64,000 nt of DNA from Sodaliphilus pleomorphus (GCF_009676955.1 NZ_CP045696.1:310001-374000); one strand, 5' to 3'. Shown: positions 9,358 through 19,014, counted from the first letter of the stretch. A program made the numbers and translations. The notes: a model not told the origin generated them from the sequence alone.

Positions 9358-9388
9358 CAAAGTTACTGCAAGTTGTGAGCAATACAAA
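9358..9388 (-). promoter_or_regulatory. Promoter of thrS
   Basis: On the minus strand TTTG (9388-9385), a 19-base spacer and TAACTTTG (9365-9358) match the Bacteroidetes primary sigma consensus exactly. The predicted transcript starts near 9351 and gives a leader of about 100 bases containing both anticodon mimics. Confidence 0.82.
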
Positions 9389-9411
9389 AAAATTTATGTG
9401 TTTTTGCAATC

Positions 9412-9444
9412 AAAAAAAAGACCCATCCGCAGTCACTGCGGATG
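9412..9444 (-). terminator. Terminator of the 979-residue secreted protein gene
   Basis: Arms CATCCGCAG and CTGCGGATG with a 3-base loop, followed on the minus strand by eight T residues. It lies upstream of the thrS promoter and downstream of the gene ending at 9540. Confidence 0.88.
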
Positions 9445-9539
9445 AGCCTGTAAACAAATAAAGTAAAACTACTCTTTTTTCAACTAAAACAAATTATTGA
9501 ATTTCATTAAGGACAAAATGTATACTTTCCTCGCACATT

Positions 9540-12479
9540 CTATTTCATAATCTTCTTCACCTTGGTCACCGAGCCATCGCTGTAGGTAGTGATCACAACG
9601 TTAACGCCCGAGAAGGGGACATCGCTGTGCATGCCCAGGGCGTTGACATAGGTCACTCGCTGCACCTTGCGGGCGCTGCTCACGCCGTCGATTCCCGTCA
9701 CGACCTGGTTGTCGAATTTCACCTCGAGCGATGCCTGGTCGGCCAGGTAGTGGTGAACGTCGGCAGCTGCGCGCTTGCGTCCGTTGAGCGTGGTGCCATC
9801 GGGATAGCGCAGGTAGGCACGCACATAGTAGGTGGTGCTGAGCTCCTGGTTGACGGCGCCAAAGTAGTCGTTGACAAAGATCGAGCTACCGGCCCACTTG
9901 GGTTCCTGGCCCTTGAGGGTGTTGAAGTTGAAGCTCACGATCTCGCCGCTGTCGTCGAAGTCAATTTCCAAGGGCTTGGCCACCTGGTCGAGCCGCCACT
10001 TGTACTCGTCTTTCACTTCCATGGCCACGCCGTCGGCAGTCTTGCGCCACACACGCAGCTTGTAGAGCTTGAAGCCGTCGGGGATGACAGGCGTTATCTC
10101 GAGCTGCGACAGGTAGTAGCGGCCCTCGGCGCCAGAGGCGTCGGTAAAGATGTCGTTGCTCTTCATGCGGTTGACACACTCGGCCTGCAGGTCGACGATC
10201 TTGCTCACCTGCTTGCAACTGCCGTAGGTGTTGTGGTCGGTCGAGGTGCTGTTGGGCAGGAAGGCCTCGATCACCGAGTTGTAGGTCACCATGTCGCCTG
10301 CGTTGTACTCGAGGCCATTGATAGCGTAGTCGCGCACACCCACATGCTTGGAGTTCTCGCCGGTGGCAAAGGTCACGGTCTCGACGTGCGACTTCACACT
10401 CTCGCCAGGTCGCACCGACGACACGACATAGCTGCCGTCGGTCATGCGCTGAGCATGGCCGTACTCGTCGCCGTCGCGAGTGGTGAAGTAGCGGAAGATG
10501 TTGGGGTTGTCGACCACGTTGAAGCGCAAGCCCATGGGGTCGGCGTCCTTCTCGGGTATCACCACGCTCTCGTGGTCGGGGCGGTAGACGTCGGCATCGA
10601 CTGTGGCCTTGTCGTAGCAGTCGTGCAGGGCGGTGTTGGTCTTGTAGACGGGCACATCCACGATGTTGCTGTAGATTTCGGTCTGGTCGTCGCCGTTCTC
10701 ATCCTTCACTGCCACTGCCGAGGTGAACTTCACCTGATAGCGATACTTGGAGGGATGCTCATTGGTCGAAACGTCGGCACTGAAATCGTCGACCACCTTG
10801 AAGTCGTTGAACTGGATTTCGCCGTTGTTGTTGAAAGTGAAGGAGCCCGTCTTGTCGCTCTTGGGCACACGCTGGTTCTCGTAGTGCAAGGTGTAGTTGC
10901 ACCGTGAGGATGTGCTGGTGACACCGCTCATCTGCAACGTGGCCACAGGCAGCATCGAGCCGTCGCTGCCGTAACGCAGCACTTGGAAGACCGGATTGGC
11001 CATGAGGTGCTCGCGCATGACGCTGGTGCCCACGCCGTTGTTCATCATGATGGTGTTAGCGTAGTTGTTCACCTCGGCCACGGCATCGTAGGTGCTGCGA
11101 TAGTCGCCGTCGATCACAAGCTTGAGGCGCTCGAGCGGGTCGTAGCCCGGGATGGCCACGGTGGCGATGTTGCTCTGCACGGGGTTGTAGGTAGCTTTCA
11201 CGGGCTTGCCCTTCACCACATAGTCGAGGCTGTAGCCGCTGGTGCGCTGGTCCACAATCTCGCTCCAAGTTGTGGTTGTGAGACCAGTAGCGATGGGAGT
11301 GGGCTCGACCACGCCGTCGACCACGCGGTACAGGTCGTAGACTTGGTCGATTTTCTCACCGGCCAGCTCGTCGATGCTCGAGGTCCAGTTGAGCGTCACC
11401 TTGTACTTGTGGTCGGCAGGGGCACCTTCCTGGTCGGCCTGGGCACGTAGCTTGATGGTGTAGAGGAAGGTCCAGGGGGTGTGGTCGGTGTTGTAGAAAC
11501 CGTACTGGGCATAGGCGCTACTTGAGCTTTCATTCATGTCGCGACTGTCGGTGTAACTGGTGATTTTGCCACTAATCCAACCAGTATTAGTTGTTCCCCA
11601 CCACAGGAGTCGATAGTCGGGAACAAAGAAGTTGAGGCCTGTCATGTCGTAGCTCGTGGTACCCTTCCTGCCGCTCATCGAGAAGAAGTGGGCAATCTCC
11701 ATAACCGAGTTGCAATCGTGCATCACAGGATAGGTCTCGCCCTTCACCATCTTGTCGTAGAAGTCGGTGAGGTCCTGGGTATTGTCGCCCGTTTGCCCAT
11801 CGGTGGGACTGAATTGCTCAAACATGTTGAGGAACGGAACCATCATCCTACTGGCATAATACTGCTTGCGAGCCTGGCCCTTGCCCAAGAAGAAAAAGCG
11901 GTTGAACGCCCCCTGCACTGGGAAGAGCGTGCCGGCATTCTGGCCGCTGCCCACGCGCATGCCATCGGTCATGAGCTGGACAAAATCGATCGAACTGCCT
12001 ATGTAGTTCACCAAATCCCGATAGTTGGTAATGCTGGAGGCATAGCGTGGATTGTTTAAGTTGGGGGTGAAACTGTTTTTCACCGCCACAAGCAGCACGG
12101 TGTAGCCCTCCTCGTTGGGCTTGGTGGCCGTGACGTTCCAGCCATTGGTCGTGACCGGGCCGTAGTACACCTCGTCGCAACGGCCTTCCTTGTAACTGTA
12201 ATAGCGCCCACTTTTATTCCAGGAGCCATAGGCGCTGTAGTAGGGACCAGGGACACGGGGGTCGCCGTACACCTTCTCGAGCAGGGCGATGATTTGGTAG
12301 GGGTCGGTAGCCTTGTCGGTGAGCTTGCTGGTGACGGTGTTGCCGCCATCGTCGGTCCACGTGTAGGTGATTGCGTCGTAATAAGCCTTGCTTTTCACGA
12401 CCGACTGAGCACTCACAGGCGGCTTGAAAAAGACCATGCTCAGGAGCGCACTCAACAGTAGTAAACTAAATTTTTTCAT
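9540..12479 (-). CDS. Large secreted protein with sorting-type C-terminus, function unknown
   Basis: A 979-residue exported protein. It starts with a Sec signal peptide (MKKFSLLLLSALLSMVFF, cleavage probably after VSAQ) and ends with a short conserved tail (SGVNVVITTYSDGSV, then KVKKIMK) similar to the type IX-type tail on the leucine-rich repeat protein at 34777-36621. The middle has no enzyme motif I recognise. Several beta-rich stretches read like fibronectin-III-type repeats (KYKVTLNWTSS with YDLYRVVDG near residue 390; FKLYKLRVWRKT near 820). It is a single-gene unit with its own terminator. It is probably cell-surface or secreted; an adhesin or matrix role is only a guess. Confidence 0.85.
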   Translation of the reverse strand: MKKFSLLLLSALLSMVFFKPPVSAQSVVKSKAYYDAITYTWTDDGGNTVTSKLTDKATDPYQIIALLEKVYGDPRVPGPYYSAYGSWNKSGRYYSYKEGRCDEVYYGPVTTNGWNVTATKPNEEGYTVLLVAVKNSFTPNLNNPRYASSITNYRDLVNYIGSSIDFVQLMTDGMRVGSGQNAGTLFPVQGAFNRFFFLGKGQARKQYYASRMMVPFLNMFEQFSPTDGQTGDNTQDLTDFYDKMVKGETYPVMHDCNSVMEIAHFFSMSGRKGTTSYDMTGLNFFVPDYRLLWWGTTNTGWISGKITSYTDSRDMNESSSSAYAQYGFYNTDHTPWTFLYTIKLRAQADQEGAPADHKYKVTLNWTSSIDELAGEKIDQVYDLYRVVDGVVEPTPIATGLTTTTWSEIVDQRTSGYSLDYVVKGKPVKATYNPVQSNIATVAIPGYDPLERLKLVIDGDYRSTYDAVAEVNNYANTIMMNNGVGTSVMREHLMANPVFQVLRYGSDGSMLPVATLQMSGVTSTSSRCNYTLHYENQRVPKSDKTGSFTFNNNGEIQFNDFKVVDDFSADVSTNEHPSKYRYQVKFTSAVAVKDENGDDQTEIYSNIVDVPVYKTNTALHDCYDKATVDADVYRPDHESVVIPEKDADPMGLRFNVVDNPNIFRYFTTRDGDEYGHAQRMTDGSYVVSSVRPGESVKSHVETVTFATGENSKHVGVRDYAINGLEYNAGDMVTYNSVIEAFLPNSTSTDHNTYGSCKQVSKIVDLQAECVNRMKSNDIFTDASGAEGRYYLSQLEITPVIPDGFKLYKLRVWRKTADGVAMEVKDEYKWRLDQVAKPLEIDFDDSGEIVSFNFNTLKGQEPKWAGSSIFVNDYFGAVNQELSTTYYVRAYLRYPDGTTLNGRKRAAADVHHYLADQASLEVKFDNQVVTGIDGVSSARKVQRVTYVNALGMHSDVPFSGVNVVITTYSDGSVTKVKKIMK

Positions 12480-12882
12480 ATCAAAAACAATTAGAACATA
12501 AATAATTATACATATATCTCAGTCAGCAACTTGCGTAGTGACCCGTTGTTGCAAAATTTAAAGGAAAAAATGGTGTGCTTGGCATTATCAGATGCAATCT
12601 CCAAGTAAAAAGGAATATCATTGACAGCCAAATGGCAGTCGAGGCCTTCAATTGAGATGGTATTTTTCCTATTCAAGCACCACCCAGTATAGAAGATGTA
12701 ATGCTATTTCACTCTCAATGATATTCCTCTTGGGAAAACAATTAGGACAGACACATTTTTTCAATTGCAAAATTAAACAATTATTCAAAAAAAACAAGCA
12801 TTCTACCTGTTTATTTTTCTAAAAATATCTGAACAAATACAAACTATCAAAACAGGTAGCAAAAAAAATCACGTCGTGGCTT
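12480..12882. other. Intergenic region upstream of the secreted-protein gene
   Basis: AT-rich and without a credible gene. On the minus strand a TAAATTTTG string near 12552-12560 is one base longer than the TAnnTTTG consensus and may be part of the promoter of the gene starting at 12479. I see no terminator for the porin gene that ends at 12883. Confidence 0.4.
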
Positions 12883-13992
12883 TTAAAGGCGAGTCGACAA
12901 CGAAAAAGACATGCCACAGCGCAGCGCCAGCACAAGCGCGTTTTTCGACTGGCGACTGGCGCCGGGGCTAACGATGTACTGCACGTCGGGCGACACATAG
13001 AGCTCGCCTGCCACAGGCACATTGTAGTTCAGCTCCAGGGCTGTTTCCCAGCCCTCCCCTGCCACCCGGATGGCAGTTGCTGCCAGGCCCAGCATGTCGC
13101 GATCCACCACCAGGCCGCCCAGGTTAAGTCCGCCCAAGAGATTGGCGGTCACATGCTCTTGCTTGGTCGGGCTACAGGCAGCGGCGGCAAAGCCATCGAG
13201 AGTGCGACGGCCATCCTGCAGCAGGCGGTGCTGCCCCATGGCCCACATGCCAAAGTCGTGCTCGGCCGTGTGATACCACACGCCCGCATTGACCGCCGAG
13301 GCCCTGGCTTGCCACGAAGCCTGACCGAGCAACAGGCAGCAGTTATCCACATTCACCCGTTGCTTCATGTTCCACCTGTTGCCGGCAAAAGACGGAGCCG
13401 CCCCGTTGTAGATGCCCACAGCCAGCGTGAGAGCATCGTCGAGATCCCACCCCAGGTCAAGGCCTGTCAACATCTGCGGATAGGTAGAAGGATGGTCGTT
13501 GATTGCTATCACCGAGTTGAGGCCAAAGGAGCTGTTCAGGTAGAGAGAGGCTGCGTCGAGTGCCATGAAATGCTCGTTCATGTCTTGAATGCCGGCACTC
13601 AGCCACCAGCGGCCCAAGCGTTGCCTGTACCACAACTGGTAGAGATAGGTGTGGTTGCCAGCCTCGATATTGTCCCACACCTGCATGTCGCCGGTATAGT
13701 CGGCGCTGGGCATACCGCCGTGGGTACTGGCAGCAGCCACATAGAGTGCACCGCCCTTGAGCAGTCCCAGCCTGCCCAGGTCGAGATGAATACCTGCATG
13801 AAGGAAACCCAAATAGACCGTGCCACGCTTGAGGCCGCCATGCACTGTAGCAGCTACATCGGCAGTGTAGCTGGCGTCGGCGGTGAGAGCAGGGGCACTG
13901 GCGCTGTCGGCGACTTGAGCCTCCTGTGCCATCACGCGAGGGCACAAGAGCACACCGAGCAGTATTGTGATCGTCATCAAAAAAAATCTCAT
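12883..13992 (-). CDS. Carbohydrate porin, OprB-like outer membrane protein
   Basis: Predicted outer-membrane beta-barrel of about 369 residues in the OprB-type carbohydrate porin family, which takes up sugars. A signal peptide (MRFFLMTITILLGVLLCP, cleavage after VMAQ) precedes a mature part with family features: YLGFLHAGIHLDLGRLGLL, GGALYVAAASTHGGMPSADYTGDMQVWDNIEA, LYQLWYRQRL and GIQDMNEHF. It ends in alternating hydrophobic strands with a terminal aromatic/hydrophobic pattern. The frame is open to 14022, but that start lies upstream of the -7 box at 14011-14018, so the ATG at 13992 is chosen. No substrate-specific neighbour is present. Confidence 0.82.
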   Translation of the reverse strand: MRFFLMTITILLGVLLCPRVMAQEAQVADSASAPALTADASYTADVAATVHGGLKRGTVYLGFLHAGIHLDLGRLGLLKGGALYVAAASTHGGMPSADYTGDMQVWDNIEAGNHTYLYQLWYRQRLGRWWLSAGIQDMNEHFMALDAASLYLNSSFGLNSVIAINDHPSTYPQMLTGLDLGWDLDDALTLAVGIYNGAAPSFAGNRWNMKQRVNVDNCCLLLGQASWQARASAVNAGVWYHTAEHDFGMWAMGQHRLLQDGRRTLDGFAAAACSPTKQEHVTANLLGGLNLGGLVVDRDMLGLAATAIRVAGEGWETALELNYNVPVAGELYVSPDVQYIVSPGASRQSKNALVLALRCGMSFSLSTRL

Positions 13993-14010
13993 CGGTAGTA
14001 AAATGGGCTG

Positions 14011-14018
14011 CAAAATTA
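14011..14018 (-). promoter_or_regulatory. -7 box of the porin gene
   Basis: TAATTTTG on the minus strand, 18 bases before the ATG at 13992. It also argues against using any start codon further upstream. Confidence 0.55.
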
Positions 14019-14097
14019 GCAAAAATTATTCAATTAGCCTCAGCGCCTCACGACCGAGCTGTCATTGTCAAAACAAAAAAAACGATACCTAAATATG

Positions 14098-14135
14098 TAA
14101 TGAAGCAGGAGGGCCATGGCTCTCCTGCTTCATTA
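14098..14135. terminator. Perfect 14-bp inverted repeat, terminator-like
   Basis: TAATGAAGCAGGAG (14098-14111) and CTCCTGCTTCATTA (14122-14135) flank a 10-base loop. It follows the YbjQ-like gene on the minus strand; an eight-T run lies about 10 bases beyond the stem rather than next to it, so termination is plausible but not certain. Confidence 0.5.
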
Positions 14136-14160
14136 CAGAAAGCTGTTGCGCCCTGGGGGC

Positions 14161-14481
14161 TCATCCTATCACGACAGCAGTGCCGCTGCAGGTGACCATG
14201 AGCATCGAGCCACTGCCGCCCACGGTTTCATAGTCGATGTCGATGCCCACAATGGCATTGGCGCCCCACTGGCCTGCGCGGTCTACCATCTCCTGGATGG
14301 CTGTGTCCTTGGCCTGAATGAGCACCTTCTCATAGGTTGTCGACCGGCCTCCGAAAAAATCGGTGATACCAGCCATCATGTCTTTAAACACATTGGCGCC
14401 AATGATGGTTTCGCCAGTCACCACGCCCAGATACTTCTGAATGGGGTGGCCCTCGAGGTTGGGAGTCGTTGAAATAATCAT
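14161..14481 (-). CDS. YbjQ/UPF0145 family protein
   Basis: Small cytoplasmic protein of about 106 residues. The family forms a pentameric fold and is called heavy-metal-binding in databases, with no settled function. Family features are [34 protein letters not shown] split over the first 35 residues, the FGGRSTTYE segment, ARDxA-like region ([15 protein letters not shown]) and [16 protein letters not shown]. The frame is open to a TTG at 14493, but the ATG at 14481 gives the usual N-terminus. It is a single-gene unit between tRNA-Met and the porin. Confidence 0.85.
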   Translation of the reverse strand: MIISTTPNLEGHPIQKYLGVVTGETIIGANVFKDMMAGITDFFGGRSTTYEKVLIQAKDTAIQEMVDRAGQWGANAIVGIDIDYETVGGSGSMLMVTCSGTAVVIG

Positions 14482-14552
14482 AATGTAGATCAATTTAAAG
14501 TTACACTTTCGACCGACAACGATGCAATAACTGTGCCAGGTGGCACAAAAAC

Positions 14553-14580
14553 AAAAAGGAGACCCAAAAGTGGATCTCCT
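14553..14580 (-). terminator. Terminator of tRNA-Met
   Basis: On the minus strand AGGAGATCC pairs with GGTCTCCT (one bulge) and is followed by TTTTTGTTTTT, a few bases after the tRNA CCA end. Confidence 0.7.
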
Positions 14581-14585
14581 GATTG

Positions 14586-14662
14586 TGGTAGCGGGACTGA
14601 GAATTGAACTCAGGACCTCCGGGTTATGAATCCGACGCTCTAACCGACTGAGCTATCCCGCC
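14586..14662 (-). tRNA. tRNA-Met(CAU)
   Basis: The minus strand folds as a 77-base tRNA: acceptor GGCGGGA with TCCCGCT (G1-U72 wobble), D-arm GCTCAGTCGGTTAGAGC, anticodon loop TTCATAA with CAT, variable loop, T-arm CTGAGTTCAATTCTCAG, discriminator A and encoded CCA. It lacks the three G-C pairs and 1-72 mismatch of initiators, so it is read as elongator Met. A lysidine-modified Ile2 tRNA also has CAT and cannot be fully excluded. Confidence 0.93.
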
Positions 14663-14822
14663 ATTTCCGAATTGCGAGTGCAAAGTTACGGTTTCTTGGC
14701 CAAAACGCCAAACTTTTCTCGACTTATTTTTACAACATTTTCAAAGGCCAGAAGCTAAACTACTGTGAAATAAGGCGGCAAGCAGAGAGAAAAGTCGGCT
14801 TTCATCTGTCAAATATTATGCC

Positions 14823-14830
14823 TAACTTTG
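14823..14830 (+). promoter_or_regulatory. -7 box of kdsB
   Basis: TAACTTTG, 22 bases before the kdsB ATG at 14853. The -33 region is only loosely matched (CTTTC at 14799-14803). Confidence 0.6.
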
Positions 14831-14852
14831 CATCACAGAAACAAAATACACA

Positions 14853-15623
14853 ATGCAACATACAACATTCATAGGCATCATTCCTGCCCGATATGCCTCG
14901 ACAAGGTTTCCAGGCAAGCCCCTGGCCATGCTGGGCGGTCAACCCGTGATACAGCGGGTCTACAACCAAGTGCGTTCGGTGATCGAAAACGTGATAGTGG
15001 CCACCGACGATGACCGCATTGCACATGCTGTGGAAGCGTTTGGGGGCAAGTGCGTGATGACCAGCCCCAACCACAAGAGCGGCACCGACCGCTGCATGGA
15101 AGCCTACACGAGAAATGGCGGAAACGAAGACGTTGTGATCAACATCCAGGGCGACGAGCCCTTTGTCCAGCCCTCACAGCTCGAGACCATCATGAAATGC
15201 TTCGACGATGAGAGCACCGACATTGCCACCCTTGTGAAGCCTTTTGACCCGAGGCGCCCCTATGCCGAGCTTGCCAACCCCAACTCGCCCAAAGTAGTTG
15301 TCGACAACAAGTGGAACGCACTGTACTTCTCCCGCTCGGTCGTCCCCTACCTGCGCAACATAGAGCCGACCGATTGGCCCTTGCGCCACCAGTACTATAC
15401 CCACCTGGGCATGTATGCCTACCGGGCCCGCGTGCTGCAAGCCATCACTGCCCTGCCCCAGTCGCCGCTTGAACTGGCCGAGAGCCTGGAGCAACTGCGA
15501 TGGATTGAAAACGGCTACCGCATAAAGGTGGGCGTGAGCGATATCGAGACCATAGGCATCGACACCCCACAAGACCTTGCCCGGGCCGAGGAGCATCTGC
15601 GCAAGGCTTGTAAACAAAAGTAA
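14853..15623 (+). CDS. kdsB: 3-deoxy-manno-octulosonate cytidylyltransferase
   Basis: Activates Kdo with CTP to CMP-Kdo, needed to attach Kdo to lipid A in lipopolysaccharide synthesis; cytoplasmic. The 256 residues start with the nucleotide-binding motif IGIIPARYASTRFPGKPLA, followed by ATDDDRI, SGTDRC, INIQGDEPF and HLGMYAYR, all typical of KdsB. Length is normal. The M16-like gene starts 5 bases after the stop, so the two are probably cotranscribed, though they share no obvious pathway. Confidence 0.97.
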   Translation: MQHTTFIGIIPARYASTRFPGKPLAMLGGQPVIQRVYNQVRSVIENVIVATDDDRIAHAVEAFGGKCVMTSPNHKSGTDRCMEAYTRNGGNEDVVINIQGDEPFVQPSQLETIMKCFDDESTDIATLVKPFDPRRPYAELANPNSPKVVVDNKWNALYFSRSVVPYLRNIEPTDWPLRHQYYTHLGMYAYRARVLQAITALPQSPLELAESLEQLRWIENGYRIKVGVSDIETIGIDTPQDLARAEEHLRKACKQK

Positions 15624-15628
15624 CTGCC

Positions 15629-16924
15629 ATGCTCGACCGCTACAAGAAACCCTCGACAAAGCCGCTCGGCGACTTCAGCCTTGAATACCCTGAGCCCATC
15701 ACCCTGCACAACGGGATAAAGCTCTGGGTCGTGGGTAACGGCGAGGACGACATCAACCGGCTGGCCGTGTACATGGGAGGCGGCATGCTGCAAGAGAGCG
15801 TGCCCATGGAAGCCGCGCTCACCGGCATACTGTGCATGGAGGGCAATGCCAACATGGACTCCAGGAGCATTGCCGAGGCGCTCGACTACTATGGCAGTTG
15901 GAAGTCGGCACAAGCCTACGACTCGGTCACCCAAATCTCGCTCTCGTCGCTCAACCGAAACTTTGCCCACACAGCGCGCATCCTGCTCGACTGCATAGCC
16001 AGCCCCACGTTTCCTGCCGAAGAATGCCGGCTGTTTCAGCGACGACTGGCAAGCAACATCGACACCGCCCGGCAGCGAGTGCAGTATCTTGCCGACGAGC
16101 GCATGAAACAGCTGTACTACGGCGAGAGCCACCCGCTTGCCCGCAAGATGACATCGGCCGGAGTCATGGGCATAGGCCTGGCCAGCCTGCACAAGCATCA
16201 CGACACCTATTACAATCGCAACAATTGCCGGCTCGTGCTGGCAGGGAAAATCACCGACCGCGAGATACAGACACTCGACGACACCTTCGGCCACTGGTCG
16301 AGCACTGGCGCCACAGTGAGCGAGGCACCATTGCAGCCCGAGCCATCGCCAGCCATGCTCGACATTGTCGACAAGCCCGGAGCAAAGCAATCGGCCGTGA
16401 GCATCACCTTGCGCGCCATACCGCGTCAGCACCCCGACTATTTCAAGCTCAGGCTAACCACGACGGCCCTGGGCGGGTACTTCGGCAGCCGGCTCAACAA
16501 GGTAATAAGGGAAGAGAAAGGCTACACCTATGGCATTCAGGCCTGCCTGGCCGGCAGAGCCGATGATGCCTACATAAGCATCTCGACCCAGTGCAACGCC
16601 CGCTACACCTGGCCACTCATTGCCGAGGTGAAGAAAGCCATGCAGCAGCTCAAGACCGCCCCCCTGCCCCAAGCCGAGCTCGATGCCGTGAAGCAATACA
16701 TGTACAGCGACCTCGTGAAGACACTCGACACCCCCTTCAACACAGCCGGCTACGTGGGGTCGTGCTTCCTGTTTGGCATCTATCCGCAATACTTCAACGA
16801 CCAGGTGAAGGCCATCGACGCCATGACAGGCGACGACGTGATGGAAACTGCACACAAGTACTTCGACATCGACAAGATGCGAATCGTAATTGCAGGCGAC
16901 AATAATAGTATTAAAAATAACTAA
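15629..16924 (+). CDS. M16 family peptidase-like protein, zinc motif absent
   Basis: 431 residues with the two-lobe fold pattern of insulinase/processing-peptidase (M16) proteins: an N-terminal lobe (LHNGIKLWVVGNG, then GGGMLQESVPMEAALTGILCMEGN) and a C-terminal lobe with LTTTALGGYFGSRLNKVIREEKGYTYGIQA, a classic M16 signature. The inverted zinc motif HxxEH expected after the GG segment is missing (LTGILCMEGN instead), so this is a non-catalytic M16 subunit or a degenerate homologue. Non-catalytic M16 proteins often pair with an active partner; none is present here. No signal peptide is seen. It follows kdsB closely. Confidence 0.85.
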   Translation: MLDRYKKPSTKPLGDFSLEYPEPITLHNGIKLWVVGNGEDDINRLAVYMGGGMLQESVPMEAALTGILCMEGNANMDSRSIAEALDYYGSWKSAQAYDSVTQISLSSLNRNFAHTARILLDCIASPTFPAEECRLFQRRLASNIDTARQRVQYLADERMKQLYYGESHPLARKMTSAGVMGIGLASLHKHHDTYYNRNNCRLVLAGKITDREIQTLDDTFGHWSSTGATVSEAPLQPEPSPAMLDIVDKPGAKQSAVSITLRAIPRQHPDYFKLRLTTTALGGYFGSRLNKVIREEKGYTYGIQACLAGRADDAYISISTQCNARYTWPLIAEVKKAMQQLKTAPLPQAELDAVKQYMYSDLVKTLDTPFNTAGYVGSCFLFGIYPQYFNDQVKAIDAMTGDDVMETAHKYFDIDKMRIVIAGDNNSIKNN

Positions 16925-16930
16925 CAAATA

Positions 16931-16961
16931 TTGTCTGAATTGCAATTTTTTGCGACCTTTG
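16931..16961 (+). promoter_or_regulatory. Candidate promoter of the PPi-PFK gene
   Basis: TTG (16931-16933), a 20-base spacer, and GACCTTTG (16954-16961), one base from TAnnTTTG. It lies 51 bases before the ATG at 17013. Confidence 0.45.
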
Positions 16962-17012
16962 CAACGAATAATGAATATTAGGAAAATTACAACTATATAA
17001 TTGATTAGAAAA

Positions 17013-18677
17013 ATGACAAAAAAGAGCGTACTTCAACAAGCTCGTGCCGCTTATCAGCCAAAGTTGCCTTCGGTACTTTGGGGCCCGGTAAAAGCAGTAA
17101 AAGGAGAACCTACCCAGTCGGTAGGAGACCAGGAAGAAATCAAAAAATTGTTTCCTAACACCTATGGCCTTCCTGAGCTGGAATTTGTAAAAGACACCGA
17201 TGCTTCCAAGAAAAAAACCGGAAAGCCTGCCAAGTTCAATGTGGGCGTGATCCTCTCGGGAGGTCAGGCTCCAGGCGGACACAACGTGATATGCGGTCTG
17301 TTTGACGGACTCAAGGCGCTTAACAAAGAAAACCGCCTCTACGGCTTCTTGATGGGTCCTGGCGGGTTGGTCGACCACAAATACAAGGAGCTCACTGCAA
17401 GTTTCATCAACGACTATCGCAACACAGGCGGTTTCGACATGATAGGTTCGGGCCGCACCAAGCTCGAGACCCCAGAGCAATTTGAGAAAGGCCTCGAAAT
17501 CATCAAGGAGCTCGACATACGCGCCATCGTGATCATTGGCGGCGACGACTCCAACACCAACGCTGCCGTGCTGGCCGAGTACTACAAGGCCAAGAATGTG
17601 CCTGTGCAGGTGCTGGGCTGCCCCAAGACCATCGACGGCGACCTCAAGAACGAGTGGATTGAGACCTCTTTTGGCTTTGACACTGCCACCAAGGTGTACA
17701 GTGAGCTCATAGGCAACATCGAGCGCGATGCCAACTCGGCCAAGAAGTACTGGCACTTCATGAAACTCATGGGCCGTTCGGCCTCGCACATTGCCTTGGA
17801 GTGCGCCCTGAAGACGCAGCCCAACTATTGCATCGTGAGCGAGGAAGTGGAAGCCAAGAACATGACACTCAACGACATTGTCGCCGACATAGCCAAGGTA
17901 GTGGCACAACGCGCTGCCGATGGCAACAACTTCGGGTCGGTACTCGTGCCCGAAGGCCTGATCGAGTTTATACCGGCAATGAAGAAACTCATTGCTCAGC
18001 TCAACGACATGCTGGCCGAGCATCCCGAAATCAAGCAAATGGAGCCCGATGCACAGCACAAGTTTGTCGTCGATCATCTGACCAAAGAGAACGTGGAAGC
18101 CTTCAACAGCCTGCCCGTTGACGTGCAACGCCAGCTCTCGCTCGACCGCGACCCCCACGGGAATGTGCAAGTGTCGCTCATCGAGACCGAGAAGCTGCTG
18201 AGCGACATGGTCGAGAAAAAACTTGAGCAGATGAAGGAGAAGGGCGAGTATGTGGGCAAGTTCTCGGCCCTGCATCACTTCTTCGGATATGAAGGCCGCT
18301 GCGCCGACCCGTCGAACTTTGATGCCGACTACTGCTATGCTCTGGGCTACAATGCCGCTCAACTCGTGAACTGCGGAGCCACGGGCTACATGTCGTCGAT
18401 ACGCAACTTGGCCAAGCCGTCGATCCAGTGGATTGCCGGCGGCATCCCCATCACCATGATGTTTAACATGGAGCAACGCAACGGCAAGCAGAAACCGGTG
18501 ATTCGCAAGGCCCTGGTCGACCTCAACGGCCGCCCGTTCCAGGTGTTTGCCCAGCATCGTGCCAAGTGGGCAAGAGAAACCTGCTATGTATACCCAGGTC
18601 CGGTGCAGTACTTCGGTCCCGATGAGGTGTGCAACCAAACATCCAAGACCCTCTACTACGAGCAGGAAGGGAAATAA
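17013..18677 (+). CDS. pfp: Pyrophosphate-dependent 6-phosphofructokinase
   Basis: Reversible glycolytic enzyme that phosphorylates fructose 6-phosphate with pyrophosphate instead of ATP; cytoplasmic. The 554 residues fit the long PPi-PFK clade. Motifs are [15 protein letters not shown] (near residue 75), [12 protein letters not shown] (near 176; the second Asp marks PPi specificity), [10 protein letters not shown] (near 205; Lys before TIDGD also marks PPi use) and [14 protein letters not shown] (near 253). The frame is open to a TTG at 17001, but the ATG at 17013 gives the usual [11 protein letters not shown] start. A strong terminator follows at 18869. Confidence 0.95.
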   Translation: MTKKSVLQQARAAYQPKLPSVLWGPVKAVKGEPTQSVGDQEEIKKLFPNTYGLPELEFVKDTDASKKKTGKPAKFNVGVILSGGQAPGGHNVICGLFDGLKALNKENRLYGFLMGPGGLVDHKYKELTASFINDYRNTGGFDMIGSGRTKLETPEQFEKGLEIIKELDIRAIVIIGGDDSNTNAAVLAEYYKAKNVPVQVLGCPKTIDGDLKNEWIETSFGFDTATKVYSELIGNIERDANSAKKYWHFMKLMGRSASHIALECALKTQPNYCIVSEEVEAKNMTLNDIVADIAKVVAQRAADGNNFGSVLVPEGLIEFIPAMKKLIAQLNDMLAEHPEIKQMEPDAQHKFVVDHLTKENVEAFNSLPVDVQRQLSLDRDPHGNVQVSLIETEKLLSDMVEKKLEQMKEKGEYVGKFSALHHFFGYEGRCADPSNFDADYCYALGYNAAQLVNCGATGYMSSIRNLAKPSIQWIAGGIPITMMFNMEQRNGKQKPVIRKALVDLNGRPFQVFAQHRAKWARETCYVYPGPVQYFGPDEVCNQTSKTLYYEQEGK

Positions 18678-18868
18678 TCGCGCTTGTCACGCCACACACT
18701 GAGCTCATGTGCTGCTGTGGCCCTCAATACCGCTAATGGCTGTGACGTGACCCGGTGTAGATGGAAACTATTCACAACGATCCTTCAATCACAGCTTGCA
18801 ATACAGTGATGCGATAAAATGAAATCGCAAAAGCCTGCCTCGAGACCGACGGCAGACAAAGAAAGGAG

Positions 18869-18905
18869 AAGCCTGGTGCCCCAAGTGCGCCGGGCTTTTT
18901 TTTTG
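18869..18905 (+). terminator. Terminator of the PPi-PFK gene
   Basis: AAGCCTGGTGC and GCGCCGGGCTT pair with G-T wobbles and are followed by nine T residues. Confidence 0.85.
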
Positions 18906-18976
18906 CACGGTCCCAGCCGGCCTTGCTGAGTGTGGCACGTAGCTCGCCCCAAGCACAGCAATAGCAAGGACAAAAC

Positions 18977-19014
18977 CATAGCGCCCCGTGAGTTGTGGCT
19001 CACGGGGCGCTATG
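18977..19014. terminator. Perfect 16-bp inverted repeat, probable terminator for the minus-strand gene
   Basis: CATAGCGCCCCGTGAG (18977-18992) and its exact complement (18999-19014) enclose a 6-base loop. On the minus strand it follows the PP2C-like gene and is followed by GGTTTTG, a weak T-run. It is adjacent to the (TG)n tract. Confidence 0.6.
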
